Source of the DNA: Phlebiopsis flavidoalba
Taxonomy: Eukaryota > Basidiomycota > Agaricomycetes > Polyporales > Phanerochaetaceae
DNA length: 59,290 bases
Assembly (NCBI GenBank): GCA_035772785.1
Contig: JAOCPU010000092.1
Coordinates: forward strand, 1 to 59,290
Direction: 5' to 3'
Part shown: one piece after another, positions 11,741 to 21,699 of the stretch
How positions within the stretch are numbered: position 1 is the first letter of the stretch
Layout: each line of letters opens with the position of its first letter
Notes under the pieces: generated by a model
The model's input: the letters and a program-made list of their open reading frames with translations, nothing else
Told to the model about the DNA's origin: nothing
The model's database searches: none
Program-made: the position numbers and the translations under genes

Positions 11741-12081
11741 CCTTAGGATGCATAAAATGCCCCTTTTTGTTAGGAGAAGTTGGCGCTTGCAATCGGGGTA
11801 TATTATGATATATTTATAAATTCACCATTGGTTACACATCTGCCACGACAGGATATTATCTCTGTATTTAATGGTCACCCCCTGTAAACACTAGTTTAAC
11901 TGATTCGTTATACTTAAAGGGATCCAAGTAAGTAATTAATGTACTTTCATCTGTCAACGCTACCTATTTCTACATCGGATTAATTGAACCAGTTCCAATT
12001 CTGTAACTATTGCTGTGGTTTCTAATTTATAATCTTGACCCCTACGAATTACGATTATATTTATTTTCATAAAAGGATCAT
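11741..12081 (+). other. plasmid 3' tail and fragments, no gene
   Basis: The stretch has the plasmid tail motif GGCGCTTGCAATCGGG (about 11784) and the phrase AATGGTCACCCC, both also found after copy E (30947, 31021). At about 12005-12042 there is a short - strand piece of type 1 polymerase (GCTGTGGTTTCTAATTTATA), nearly identical to 8103-8132. I see no gene. Confidence 0.55.
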
Positions 12082-12152
12082 GCGAGTATAGTTAAGAGGT
12101 ATAACATCTGTCTTCCAAATAGATATCATCAGTTCAATTCTGATTACTCGTA
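12082..12152 (+). tRNA. trnG: tRNA-Gly (TCC)
   Basis: The acceptor GCGAGTA pairs with TACTCGT, the anticodon loop CTTCCAA gives TCC, and the T-arm is CAG TTCAATT CTG. It is the first of a six-tRNA cluster upstream of atp6. Confidence 0.9.
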
Positions 12153-12186
12153 CTCGGACCGAAGGGAATGTACTTATATCATATAT

Positions 12187-12260
12187 TGAGTTGTAGTTTA
12201 ACCTGGAAAAACGTCATTTTTTGGGAGTGAATAATATCAGTTCGACTCTGGTCAACTCAG
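12187..12260 (+). tRNA. trnQ: tRNA-Gln (TTG)
   Basis: TGAGTTG pairs with CAACTCA. The stem TCATT/AGTGA closes the loop TTTTGGG with anticodon TTG. Confidence 0.85.
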
Positions 12261-12265
12261 GCATT

Positions 12266-12338
12266 GAAGACAGAACTCGAGAGGTTTGAGTGCTTCCCTT
12301 TTAAGGAAGAGGTCTTGGTTCGAGTCCAAGTGTTTTCC
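12266..12338 (+). tRNA. trnK: tRNA-Lys (TTT)
   Basis: The anticodon stem CTTCC/GGAAG encloses CTTTTAA, anticodon TTT. The acceptor GAAGACA pairs with TGTTTTC including a G-T pair. Confidence 0.88.
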
Positions 12339-12352
12339 AGATATAAATTTAT

Positions 12353-12436
12353 GGGCAGGTGATCCGAATGGTAATGGTGGTTCTCTGTAAAAGAATTGGT
12401 TAATAGCCGTAAAAGGTTCGATTCCTTTACTGCTCA
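12353..12436 (+). tRNA. trnY: tRNA-Tyr (GTA)
   Basis: The anticodon loop CTGTAAA in the stem GTTCT/AGAAT gives GTA. A long variable arm follows (TGGTTAATAGCCG). Acceptor GGGCAG pairs with CTGCTC. Confidence 0.85.
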
Positions 12437-12487
12437 ATATATAATGTCTTTGCGTCCTTAGTGTTCCTAAGGGAGTGGAAGGAATAC

Positions 12488-12560
12488 AAGACTGTAGCAT
12501 AATTGGTAATGCATTCCGCTCATAATGGAACAGATTATGGTTCAATTCCATGCGGTCTTA
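12488..12560 (+). tRNA. trnM: tRNA-Met (CAT), copy 1
   Basis: AAGACTG pairs with CGGTCTT, and the loop CTCATAA gives CAT. Three CAT tRNAs exist in the window (also 17536 and 57966). Which one is the initiator cannot be settled by reading alone. Confidence 0.85.
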
Positions 12561-12562
12561 AG

Positions 12563-12650
12563 GGGTATTTGGCCGAGTCTGGTTTATGGCGCTTATCTTG
12601 AAAATAAGTACTTCTAAAAAAAGTCGTGAGTTCAAATCTCACAGTGCCCG
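12563..12650 (+). tRNA. trnS: tRNA-Ser (TGA)
   Basis: The anticodon stem CTTAT/ATAAG encloses CTTGAAA, anticodon TGA. A long variable arm and a GTGAG TTCAAAT CTCAC T-arm are present. It follows trnM by two bases. Confidence 0.9.
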
Positions 12651-12855
12651 GGCGACTCTATTCGTAGTAAGATTAAATTAAATTTAATCATAATCAAAAC
12701 ATACAAACAATAATACGGAAATAAATCCGGCAAAATTATTCAAATAATCCATCGGGTTCCATCGCCTTAGTTCCTATGGGATGGAATGGGAGTAGAAATT
12801 ATAGAATAATAATATAATATTAAATAATTAATATAAACACTTAAATAAATTAAAA

Positions 12856-13635
12856 ATGTTATTAATAAATAAATCAGTACAATTAACAATTAATTCACCA
12901 TTAGAACAATTTGAAGTTACAAATTTAATAGGGTTAAATGCTCCCATTTTTGGTTATTTACATCTAAATTTAACTAATTTAGCTTTATATTCTATCTTAG
13001 TATTATTAATCATAATAAGCCTACATTATTTAGGAAATAATGATAATAAATTAGTACCATCTAAATGGTCAATTGCTTTAGAAAGTATATATGCAAGTAT
13101 AAATGCTATGGTTAGAGAACAATTAGGTAAAGAAGCTTACTATCCTTTTATTTATTCTTTATTCTTCTTTATTTTAATAGCTAATTTATGTGGTAATGTA
13201 CCATATTCATTTACAATTACTACATCTATAATGGTTTCAATTGGATTATCCTTTACTATACTTATTGCTGTTACTATCTTAGGTTTATCTATCCACAGAT
13301 TAAAATTTTTCTCATATTTTGTTCCATCTGGTACACCTTTAGCTTTAGTACCTCTATTAGTATTGATTGAAATGGTTTCATATTTAGCTAGAGCTTTCTC
13401 TTTAGGTATTAGACTTTTTGCTAATGTTGTAGCTGGTCATACTTTAATGAAAATATTAGCAACATTCTTGTATCAAATGTTCTCAGCAGGTATAATAATG
13501 TTTATAGTAACTTTAATACCATTTGTTTTATTCTTAGCAATTATGGGATTAGAATTAGCCGTTTCATTTATACAAGCCTATGTTTTCTCAATATTAACTT
13601 GTTCATATATTAAAGATGCTATTGAATTACATTAA
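12856..13635 (+). CDS. atp6: ATP synthase subunit a (Fo)
   Basis: This is the proton-channel subunit of ATP synthase in the inner membrane. The frame of 259 residues is intact and of normal length for fungi. The essential arginine lies in RAFSLGIRLFANVVAGH (about residues 176-192), and the last helices carry ELAVSFIQAYVFSIL. It has five or six membrane helices. The start ATG follows an AT-rich leader; the short N-terminal presequence before SPLEQFEV is typical. A tRNA cluster lies upstream and a spacer with GC clusters downstream. No frameshifts, unlike many neighbours. Confidence 0.97.
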   Translation: MLLINKSVQLTINSPLEQFEVTNLIGLNAPIFGYLHLNLTNLALYSILVLLIIISLHYLGNNDNKLVPSKWSIALESIYASINAMVREQLGKEAYYPFIYSLFFFILIANLCGNVPYSFTITTSIMVSIGLSFTILIAVTILGLSIHRLKFFSYFVPSGTPLALVPLLVLIEMVSYLARAFSLGIRLFANVVAGHTLMKILATFLYQMFSAGIIMFIVTLIPFVLFLAIMGLELAVSFIQAYVFSILTCSYIKDAIELH

Positions 13636-14109
13636 TTCCCCCATTCCTTCTACTCCATTTCCCCTAGGATCCTTAGTACCGTGAATGGAGTATGCTTCCC
13701 CTTCGTCCTATCGATGGACCCACTCCCCTAGGTGAAGGGAAGGGATGGAGTTCAATTAAAAGAAGTCTAAATTAAGGTTATAAATAAATTTTATTTAGAT
13801 GTTGTACTTTAAACTATTTAATCATTAATAAATAATTTATATTTATTTAATAATATATTAACATTTATATTGTAAAACGTATGTATATATATATAATATA
13901 AGTGATGGTTAATTGACTAATCGTCTTAGTACTTAGACTGTTTCTCTTGAATATAACTAATACTACTCTTCACCCAAAGATGCCTTCCCTTCCCCAAGGA
14001 TGGAACAGTACCGTGAATGGGAAGACTATGGATTAATAGGCAACTCCTTACCGAATGTGTATCTAAGTAGGAGATACATACCGTTCTCAAATAAAATAAA
14101 ATAAAAAAA
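13636..14109 (+). other. atp6-rps3 spacer with GC clusters
   Basis: At least three GC-rich palindromic clusters lie here (13636-13690, 13700-13755 and 13980-14030) in otherwise very AT-rich sequence. I found no tRNA or gene. Confidence 0.6.
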
Positions 14110-15052
14110 ATGAATAATAACACAAATCACTCAATTTACTCTAGATTATTAAATCAAGAAATAGATTCAAACAAACTACATAAATTTGGTGTTAATGGGT
14201 CATATTTCCTTCCGGTCGGATCCACGGGAGTACAAGCAAAAAAGTTTAAATAGTAGAGTAGCTGAACTTACCGGAGTAAATACTCCATCCATCATTCCCC
14301 TAGGATCCTTAGTACCTAATGGGGGGAGTAGTAAACACCAATCAATAATAAACAAAAAAAATACACACACTCACTCATCCTTAGGGAAGGGAACAAATAA
14401 CAAATTCAAATTAAAAAAATACTTGCAAACAATATACGGTTTTGATGCATCAAATGTAGACTTAATTTTAAGTAAAGATCTAGTATATCAATTTAATAAT
14501 AGTTATAATAAATATGGGGCACTAGATTCTATTTTAGATAATTCATTCTACACTAAACAAAGTTTAACAGGTACAAAAGTATATGAAGTTACAAATTCTA
14601 ATGTAACTCTTCAATTATTTTTATATTCATCAGAAATCAATAGTCTAAAAAATGACTATTTAAAATACTTATGTGCATATATCAGTAAAAAAATTAAAAA
14701 ACCATTTAAATTAAATTTAATTAGATTAAGAAATTTAAAATCAGATACTGTTATTAGTGCTAAGGCTATTGGAATTGTTGCAAATAAAATTAAAAATAGT
14801 GTTAGACCTGTTGCTTATAAATTTTTAGGTAATTTGATTAAATCACGATCATTATCAACAACTGGAGTTCATATTAAATTAGGAGGTAGATTAAAAAGAC
14901 AAAGATTAACAAATAGAATTACAACTATGACCTTTCAAAAAGGTAGTTTAAACAGAGTAAGTAGTGATCTTTTAACTACAGCTAGATACACATCCAAAAG
15001 TGTTAGAGGTGCCTTTAGTATTACAGTTACAATGGCCCATAAATTTTTTTAA
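14110..15052 (+). CDS. rps3: ribosomal protein S3, frameshift near N-terminus
   Basis: This protein of the small mitoribosomal subunit is encoded in most fungal mitochondrial genomes. ATG at 14110 opens a frame (NNNTNHSIYSRLLNQEIDSN) that stops at about 14250. The long frame that follows is shifted by one and joins near 14186-14240, beside a GC-rich stretch. The conserved C-terminal part includes AYKFLGNLIKSRSLSTTGV and LGGRLKRQRLTNR. GC clusters inside the gene add the phrases NTPSIIPLGSLVPNGGSS and SSLGKGT, as GC clusters do in yeast VAR1. The shift is probably an indel error. Identity is firm, exact N-terminus less so. Confidence 0.88.
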
Positions 15053-15416
15053 TTAAATCCCCCCATTCCTACTATTCCCTACCCCTTATCCTTAGGGAAG
15101 GGATTGAGTTTATATGGAGGTTCAATTCCTCTTAGGAATACTCGCGCTCTTCGTCTTATCGACTGACCGATTGCAATTAAATTTTATAAACCTAATCGAT
15201 CCCTACCCTTCCCTTACTAAGGGAGTGGAGTGAGGACCACAAATATTTTTGGTTAAACCTACTTGATATTTTTAATATCTTGTCTAAGTCATTCGTTACT
15301 TCTCTTTCACTTCCCTTCGAGTGGAGCCCTTCCATCCCATAGGAACTAAGGACAGGTGCCCATTCCCGGATCCGGAGACAGTAGAATGGCTGTTATTTTT
15401 TTATATTACATAAACA
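15053..15416 (+). other. rps3-nad6 spacer with GC clusters
   Basis: GC-rich clusters occur at 15057-15100, 15200-15235 and 15300-15375. A T-arm-like piece (GGAGG TTCAATT CCTCT, about 15116) lacks a matching acceptor and anticodon, so it is at most a tRNA remnant. Confidence 0.5.
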
Positions 15417-16013
15417 ATGAAAAATCTTTTTATCGATATTTTAGCTTTTGGTGCTCTTCTTTCTAGTGTTTTAGTTATTACTTCTAAAAATCCAGTAATA
15501 GCTGTTATTTTCTTAATCTCTGTATTTGTTAATGCTGCTGGATACTTAATTCTACTTGGTGTAGGATTTATTGGTATTTCATATATTATAGTGTATGTGG
15601 GAGCTATAGCAGTTCTATTTTTATTCGTTATAATGCTTCTTAATATTAGATTATCTGATATTTTAGAGGCTGGATCTCAATACACTAAAAATATTCCTTT
15701 AGCATTAGCTATTGGAATACTTTTTATTTATGAAATCTTTACTATTATTCCAACAAATGATGTTTCTTTAATATCTTCTTTATTAAGTTTAATTACTAAC
15801 TTTAATGGGTTATTCTTAAACTCTGATATTTCATCTACCGTAGTATATAATACTATAAATCCTATATTGGCTGATACTACCTTTACTGGTTTCCTTCAAG
15901 TACAAGCTATAGGTCAAAGTTTATACACTTTTGGGGCTTATTGGTTAATTATTACAAGTGTTATATTGCTATTAGCAATGGTAGCTCCTATATTTATAAA
16001 AAAAAAAAAGTAA
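15417..16013 (+). CDS. nad6: NADH dehydrogenase subunit 6
   Basis: This is a membrane subunit of complex I. The 198-residue frame is intact and begins KNLFIDILAFGALLSSVLVI, with the conserved helix GISYIIVYVGAIAVLFLFVIM at about 53-73. There are five membrane helices. The C-terminus is short and basic (IFIKKKK). The start ATG directly follows a TA-rich leader. A GC cluster follows the stop at once. Confidence 0.96.
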   Translation: MKNLFIDILAFGALLSSVLVITSKNPVIAVIFLISVFVNAAGYLILLGVGFIGISYIIVYVGAIAVLFLFVIMLLNIRLSDILEAGSQYTKNIPLALAIGILFIYEIFTIIPTNDVSLISSLLSLITNFNGLFLNSDISSTVVYNTINPILADTTFTGFLQVQAIGQSLYTFGAYWLIITSVILLLAMVAPIFIKKKK

Positions 16014-16033
16014 CCCCCTTCCCTTAGGATCCT

Positions 16034-16070
16034 CTTCCCCTGTTCCTAAGGATCCTAAGGGAGTGGATGG
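16034..16070 (+). repeat. GC cluster, long CCTAAGGATCCTAAGG family
   Basis: This 37-bp cluster is nearly identical at 38274-38311, 38871-38908 and 39334-39369. It contains TTCCTAAGGATCCTAAGGGA, two overlapping palindromes centred on GGATCC. Other copies lie inside ORFs, where it encodes the phrase VPKDPKGVDG. Confidence 0.75.
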
Positions 16071-16122
16071 AATCCCTTCGGTACTTAGTACCAATGATAG
16101 GACCGACCGATGGACAAAAATT

Positions 16123-17445
16123 ATAATGTTATTTATATTTTGTTGTTAATTATTGTTTATTTTATCTCTGATTTATACTTTTTTAATCTATCTTTTGTAA
16201 ATTCTTTATTTTTATGTGTTTGTTGCATTTATTTTTACTGGTTTTTCATTATTTACGTCTAAAATATATAAATGGTCTGATAATTATTTTATTAGAACTA
16301 TTCAAAAATTAATATTTTACACTATTACTTCAATATTCACATATTTTGTATGTCAAATATTGTTAAGTTATTTCGGTTTAAATATATTTAGTTTTTTATC
16401 TTTAATCGGTGGATCACTCCCCTAGGTGCACCTAAGGGTAGGGGAAGACGATGAAAACACTCCATCGCCTACTCCTTAGGGAATGGGAAGAAAAATAATA
16501 ACGATGAACAAAAAAATGTTGTTAAAGTGGATAGATTTGTTGATGAACATGATAAAGAATACTATAAATTTGAAGGTAAAGTTGAAACAAATATGGTAAA
16601 CCAGATAACTAATAAAATAGTTGATGGTGTTGTAGAAGGTGTAGCGCTCCTAGTATAGGTGCTGCTGCTGCTGGAGGTACTGTTGGTAGTGCTATTATAA
16701 AATCAACTGTTGGTTTACCTCCGATTAGCGTACTTAGGTGCTGGTGTTTTTGTAGGTACTGCAACTTCTAAATTAGGATTAACAGCAGGTAGTGCTATAA
16801 CTAAAAATGCTGATTTAAGTGATATTATTAAAGAATCTAAACACAGTGATCCTAATGTTGATAATATTCCTTCTACACCATTAGGTACCCGATGAACCTA
16901 ATTTTACAGTAAATTCTCCTACTCCCGATCTTTAGGGAAGCCCTAAGGACAGGAACAGAAGATGGTGTGCCTTTGTTAGATTTAATCAATTCTATTTTAA
17001 GCTTAAATGTTTTAGAGTTATTATTAATAATATTAATAATAATAATTGTAAATAATAATAATTTGTCCTAAGGGAAGAAATTTAATTGAAAAATACATTA
17101 AAAAATTTACACTTAAGTATGTTCCAACAAAAATATGTTAAATTACATAAATTTATTGATAATTTATTTATTACAAATAATAGAATTAATAAGATCTTAA
17201 TTGTAATTTATTTAGTGTTATTAATTGTTATTAAATTAATGAATATTTACTTTATTAGTGAATTAAATACAAATATAGATGATTATATATTAGTGTACAA
17301 TCATATTATTAAAAAGAGTAGTTTATCTATATTTGTATTACCTCTATTAAATAATAATTACTTCACTTCCACTACCCTTAGGATCCTTAGGGAAGCCCCA
17401 AGGAGCCTAAGGGTAGGAAAGGCAATGGACAACAAACTCAAATAA
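16123..17445 (+). pseudogene. decayed orphan membrane ORF with Gly/Ala-rich segment
   Basis: Several frames together look like one former gene of more than 400 codons. It has an N-terminal hydrophobic part (16216-16410, FTIRTIQ-like with FYTITSIFTYFVCQILLSYF), then a 36-bp GC cluster (16411-16446). A charged segment (KFEGKVETNMVNQI) and a Gly/Ala-rich segment (16650-16790, GAGVFVGTATSKLGLTAGSA) come next, followed by a second cluster (16922-16956), a hydrophobic stretch (LLDLINSILSLNVLELLLII) and a last frame 17086-17445 with two membrane segments. GC clusters break or pad it in at least four places. The family is unknown; it recalls the orphan ORF at 37996. Confidence 0.5.
16922..16956 (+). 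repeat. GC cluster shared with rns and a plasmid gene
   Basis: The cluster CTCCCGATCTTTAGGGAAGC plus CCTAAGGACAGGAA also occurs at 31776-31809 and, in reverse orientation, inside the small rRNA gene at 26286-26319. It is one mobile family seen in an ORF, a spacer and an rRNA. Confidence 0.7.
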
Positions 17446-17535
17446 TCCCCCTTTCCTGTCCTGTCATACTCTTCCCTAAGGGTAGGAACAGTACCAATGG
17501 GAATAATGGATTAAAAGAGTCAATAATAATATCGT

Positions 17536-17608
17536 GCTGAAATAGTTTAAATGGTTAAAATATTCCACTCATGATGGTATGATATAGGTTCGATTCCTTT
17601 TTTCGGCT
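17536..17608 (+). tRNA. trnM: tRNA-Met-like (CAT), copy 2, related to tRNA-Thr
   Basis: GCTGAAA pairs with TTTCGGC, and the loop CTCATGA gives CAT, but the anticodon stem TTCCA/TGGTA has a T-T mismatch. Its D-arm (TAGTTTAAATGGTTAAAA) and T-arm are nearly identical to tRNA-Thr at 37826, as is the following leader. It is likely a remoulded paralogue; charging identity is uncertain. Confidence 0.65.
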
Positions 17609-17696
17609 TAGAGTAAAACAAAAATATAAATGGTTTTAACTACTCTTTTTTAATTCAAACATTCAATAATAAATAAAAAAAAAAATAAAAATAAAT
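17609..17696 (+). promoter_or_regulatory. nad4 leader, duplicated upstream of orphan ORF
   Basis: This AT-rich leader has a hairpin (AGAGTAAAAC ... GTTTTAACTACTCT) and the phrase TTTTTTAATTCAAACATTCA. The same leader and upstream tRNA occur at 37899-37995 before the orphan ORF. Shared structure suggests a processing or translation signal. Confidence 0.6.
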
Positions 17697-19241
17697 ATGT
17701 TACAATTATTACTAATAATACCTTTGGCGGGTTCATGCCTTTTGCTTTTAATACCAGAAAATACAATTGAAAATAAATATAGAATAAAAAATATTAGTCT
17801 AATAATTTCTTTAATTAATTTTTTAGTTTCTATATTTTTATGGATTCAATTTGACTCAAATACTAGTGATTATCAATTTGTATATGAATTTAGTAAATTA
17901 AGTTTTTGCCATTTTAATATAGGAATTGATGGTATTTCTCTTTACTATGTACTACTTACAACATTTATTACACCTATCGCTTTAATCTCTAATTACGATA
18001 ATATGAATAAAAATGTTAAATTTTTTGTTATATCTTTCTTATTATTAGAAACATTACAAATTGCAGTTTTTGTAGTTTTAGATTTATTTCTTTTCTATAT
18101 ATTCTTTGAAAGTGTATTACCAATTTTTTTATTTATTATTATTGTAGTTTATGGTTCAGGTGAAAATAGAATTAGATCAGCTTTATTATTTATTTTTTTA
18201 TATACACTAGCAGGTTCTTTATTTATGCTATTAGCTATATTACAAATATACAGTAATATAGGAACTACTGATTTTATTTTAATTTCTTTAAGTGAAATAA
18301 GTTTAGAATCTCAAAAAGTATTATGGTTAGGATTCTTTTTAGCTTTTGCAGTTAAAACTCCTCTATGGCCTTTTACAGGTTGGTTATATAGAGCTCATAG
18401 TGATGCTCCTTTAGCTGCTTCAATCCTACTAGCTGGTACAATATTAAAATTCGCAACTTACGGATTCTTAAGAGTTTTAATTAATTTCTTACCTGATGCT
18501 ACTAATTATTTTGGACCATTGGTTCAAACAATTGCTATCGTAACTTTAATTTACGCATCTTTAGCTACTATTGTTCAGCAAGATACTAAATCTTTAATTG
18601 CTTATAGTTCTATTTGTCACATGGCTGTAGTAATACTAGGGTTATTTTCTAATACAATACAAGGTATAGAAGGTGCTATTTTACTATCATTAGCTCATGG
18701 TTTCGTGTCTCCAGCCTTATTCATCTGTGTGGGAGGTGTAGTATATGATAGACTACATACAAGAGCTATACCTTACATTAGAGGATTAGCTAATGTCATG
18801 CCAGTATTTACAATCTTATTCTTCGTCTTTACTCTAGCTAACACAGGTATTCCATTATCTTTAAACTTCCTTGGGGAACAATTATCTTTAATTGGAATCT
18901 GGGAAAGAAATCCTATAGTAGCAGCATTAGGTGCAACAGGTATAGTATTCAGTGCAATATATAGTATATATTTATATAATAGATTATCTTATGGTGTATA
19001 TTCTCCTCACTTGAAACCATTACAAGATGTTACAAGAAGAGAATTTAATGTATTGATCGCATTATTAATACCTACTGTAATTTTAGGTATTTTCCCTAAT
19101 ATTATTTTAGATGGTTTACACCTTTCAGTTTCAACTTTATTATATAATATCCCCCTACACCCATTCCCTTCCCGCGATAGGAGGGCTAATAAAAGAGATC
19201 TCACAATAAATAAAACTATTAGTTTTATTTACTTTTCTTGA
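17697..19241 (+). CDS. nad4: NADH dehydrogenase subunit 4
   Basis: This is an antiporter-like proton-pumping subunit of complex I. The intact frame is 514 residues. Conserved parts include LFYIFFESVLPIFLFIIIVV (about 136-155), KTPLWPFTGWLYRAHSDAPL (about 220-239) with the channel lysine, and SICHMAVVILGLF (about 303-315). About 14 membrane helices. The C-terminus after NIILDGLHLSVSTLLYNI differs from the usual because a GC cluster supplies LHPFPSRDRRANK, after which a short hydrophobic tail ends the frame. The start ATG follows the tRNA-Met-like gene and a hairpin leader. Confidence 0.96.
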   Translation: MLQLLLIIPLAGSCLLLLIPENTIENKYRIKNISLIISLINFLVSIFLWIQFDSNTSDYQFVYEFSKLSFCHFNIGIDGISLYYVLLTTFITPIALISNYDNMNKNVKFFVISFLLLETLQIAVFVVLDLFLFYIFFESVLPIFLFIIIVVYGSGENRIRSALLFIFLYTLAGSLFMLLAILQIYSNIGTTDFILISLSEISLESQKVLWLGFFLAFAVKTPLWPFTGWLYRAHSDAPLAASILLAGTILKFATYGFLRVLINFLPDATNYFGPLVQTIAIVTLIYASLATIVQQDTKSLIAYSSICHMAVVILGLFSNTIQGIEGAILLSLAHGFVSPALFICVGGVVYDRLHTRAIPYIRGLANVMPVFTILFFVFTLANTGIPLSLNFLGEQLSLIGIWERNPIVAALGATGIVFSAIYSIYLYNRLSYGVYSPHLKPLQDVTRREFNVLIALLIPTVILGIFPNIILDGLHLSVSTLLYNIPLHPFPSRDRRANKRDLTINKTISFIYFS

Positions 19242-19404
19242 GAGAATTGTTTAAGATGAATCTTAGTTCACCGGATCCACTCCATCGCATACTCTTCCCA
19301 TCGCCTTAGTTCCTATGGGATGGGAGCGGAATGAATGAAGAAAGGAATGGAAGGAATAAACGTGTTAAAATTAGACTAAGATCTAAAGGATGAATATATA
19401 ACAA

Positions 19405-20155
19405 ATGAATTTTTCTATTTTTAAAATTATATTTAATGATGCACCACAACCTTGGCAAATAGGTTTCCAAGATAGTGCAGCACCCGGATTTACAGGTATT
19501 GTAGAATTACATAATACAATCTTTTTCTATTTAGTAGTTATCTCTGTTGGAGTTTTTTGGGTATTAGGTTCAATTATCTATTACTACAATTCTAACAAAT
19601 CTCCTATCGTACATAAATATCTTAACCACGGTACATTAATCGAATTGATATGGACTATCACACCTGCTTTAGTTTTAATTGCTATCGCTTTCCCTTCATT
19701 TAGATTACTTTATTTATTAGATGAAGTAATTAGCCCTACAATCACAATCAAAGTAGTAGGACACCAATGGTATTGGTCTTACGAATACAGTGATTATGTA
19801 AATGAAAGTGGAGAATCAATCGAATTTGATAGTTATATGATACCTGAATCAGATTTAGAATTAGGTCAATTTAGATTATTAGATGTGGATAACAAAAGTT
19901 ATTGTACCTGTAGATACTCACATTAGATTAATAGTTACTGGTGCGGATGTTATTCATTCTTGGGCTGTACCTTCATTAGGTATTAAAATAGATGCAGTTC
20001 CAGGTAGATTAAACCAAACATCTATATTAGCTGAAAGAACAGGTGTGTTCTATGGTCAATGCTCTGAAATTTGTGGAGTTTGGCACGGATTCATGCCTAT
20101 TGCAGTAGAAGCTGTTTCTGTTCAAGATTACTTAGCTTGGATTAACTCTAATTAA
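19405..20155 (+). CDS. cox2: cytochrome c oxidase subunit 2, one frameshift
   Basis: This subunit accepts electrons from cytochrome c through its CuA centre. The N-terminal frame has two membrane helices and the conserved [15 protein letters not shown] (about 117-131). At about 19890 an extra A (GATAACAAAAGTT) shifts the frame. The second frame, to 20155, carries the CuA ligands in [16 protein letters not shown]. Total length about 250 residues is normal. The shift is in an A run within a conserved segment ([20 protein letters not shown]), so an assembly error is likely. Confidence 0.95.
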
Positions 20156-20216
20156 TAACCCCCATATCCATTCACACGGGTAATGATGGAAGAGCCGAAG
20201 TAAACTAAAAGTATCT

Positions 20217-20288
20217 GGTTAATTTACATACGGTTGTGTACTAGGCCTGCAAAGCTTAAGTTAAAAGGTTCAATTCCTTAATTAACCT
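20217..20288 (+). tRNA. trnC: tRNA-Cys (GCA)
   Basis: GGTTAAT pairs with ATTAACC. The stem TAGGC/GCTTA encloses CTGCAAA, anticodon GCA. Confidence 0.88.
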
Positions 20289-20292
20289 AATA

Positions 20293-20363
20293 TTTCTCTT
20301 AGTTTAAAGGCAAAACAGCATTCTTCTAAAGTGTTAATTTTGGTTCGAGTCCAAAAGAGAAAT
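20293..20363 (+). tRNA. trnR: tRNA-Arg (TCT)
   Basis: TTTCTCT pairs with AGAGAAA, and the loop CTTCTAA gives TCT. The T-arm is TTTGG TTCGAGT CCAAA. It starts four bases after trnC. Confidence 0.9.
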
Positions 20364-20566
20364 GTCTTGGCTACAATGGGTCCCTTCCCTAAGGATCCGA
20401 AGGGAAAGGAAGTAAATAAATAAAAAGTATTATGGAATAAATTGATTGTAATTTGTAATTCATTAATTTCAGTGTTAATGCATTAATTTATTCATTTTTA
20501 ATATTAATATAAATAATAATTATAAACTATGAATAAATAAAAACAAAAATAAAAATAAAAACCCAA

Positions 20567-21581
20567 ATGATGAATAATAATTTAATTTTAGTTATATTAA
20601 ATACATTAATTAATTTAATTGATGTGTTACTAGTATTGTTACCTGTATTACTTTCTGTTGCTTTCATGACTATTATTGAAAGAAAACAATTAGCAGCCCA
20701 TCAAAGAAGAGTAGGTCCTAATACTGTAGGTTATTACGGTATTCTTCAACCCTTCAGTGATGCTCTTAAACTTATTCTTAAAGAAACAGTTATACCCTCT
20801 CAATCTAATAAAGTTTTATTTTACTTAGCTCCTATTTTTACTTTAATTTTTAGTTTATTAGGTTGGGGAATAATACCTTTTGGTGAAGGTTTAACTCTTT
20901 TTGATTTCCCATTAGGTATTTTATATACTTTAGCTCTATCTTCTTTAGGTGTTTATGGTATTTTATTTGCTGGTTGGTCCGCTAATTCTAAATATGCTTT
21001 TAGGATCACTAAGATCTACTGCTGCTATGATTAGTTATGAATTAATTTTAAGTTCTGCTATTTTAATTGTAATTTTATTAGCTGGTTCATTTAATTTTAC
21101 AAGTATTATTGAAAGTCAACAAGCTATTTGGTTCGTAGTACCTTTATTACCTGTGTTTATATTTTACTTTATATCTATATTAGCTGAAACTTCTAGAACT
21201 CCTTTTGATCTACAAGAAGCTGAATCTGAACTAGTTGCTGGATTCTTCACTGAACATAGTTCAATTATATTCGTGTTCTTTTTTTTAGCCGAATATAGTT
21301 CAATTGTGCTATTTAGTGCGATAACTGCTATTTTATTTTTTGGTGGATATAATATGCCTCAACTGTTTGTTAATGATACTTTCATTAACTTACAAGCTAT
21401 TGTACTAGGTTTAAAAACTTGTGTATTCTGTTTTATGTTTGTATGGTTTAGAGCAACATTACCAAGATTAAGATATGATCAATTAATTGAGTTCTGTTGG
21501 CTAAATTTACTTCCTGTTGCAGTTGCATTTATTATACTTGTACCTTGTATTTTAATAGCATTCGACATAGCTCCTTACTAA
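20567..21581 (+). CDS. nad1: NADH dehydrogenase subunit 1, one frameshift
   Basis: This complex I subunit helps form the quinone-binding site. Frame one has TIIERKQLAAHQRRVGPNTV (about 29-48) and runs to about 21000, where the run after AATATGC is short by two T and the frame changes. Frame two continues with GSLRSTAAMISYELILSSAI and the conserved LAETSRTPFDLQEAESELVA, ending PCILIAFDIAPY at 21581. Total length about 337 residues is normal. The indel sits in a T homopolymer and is probably an assembly error. Start ATG at 20567; another ATG follows directly (20570). Confidence 0.95.
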
Positions 21582-21699
21582 TCCCCCTTGTCTACCATTA
21601 GGATCTTTAGGGGTCCCTTCCCATAGGAACTAAGGACAGGATAGGAACAACTCCACTCCACTCACTTCGGAATGAATAAAGGATCGATGGATGGCATAA

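Noticed and set aside
12252..12551. 99-codon open frame on the - strand
   Set aside because: It overlaps four convincing tRNA genes; the frame is a chance product of tRNA sequence.
15110..15150. Possible tRNA between rps3 and nad6
   Set aside because: Only a T-arm-like hairpin is present; no acceptor or anticodon arm could be paired.
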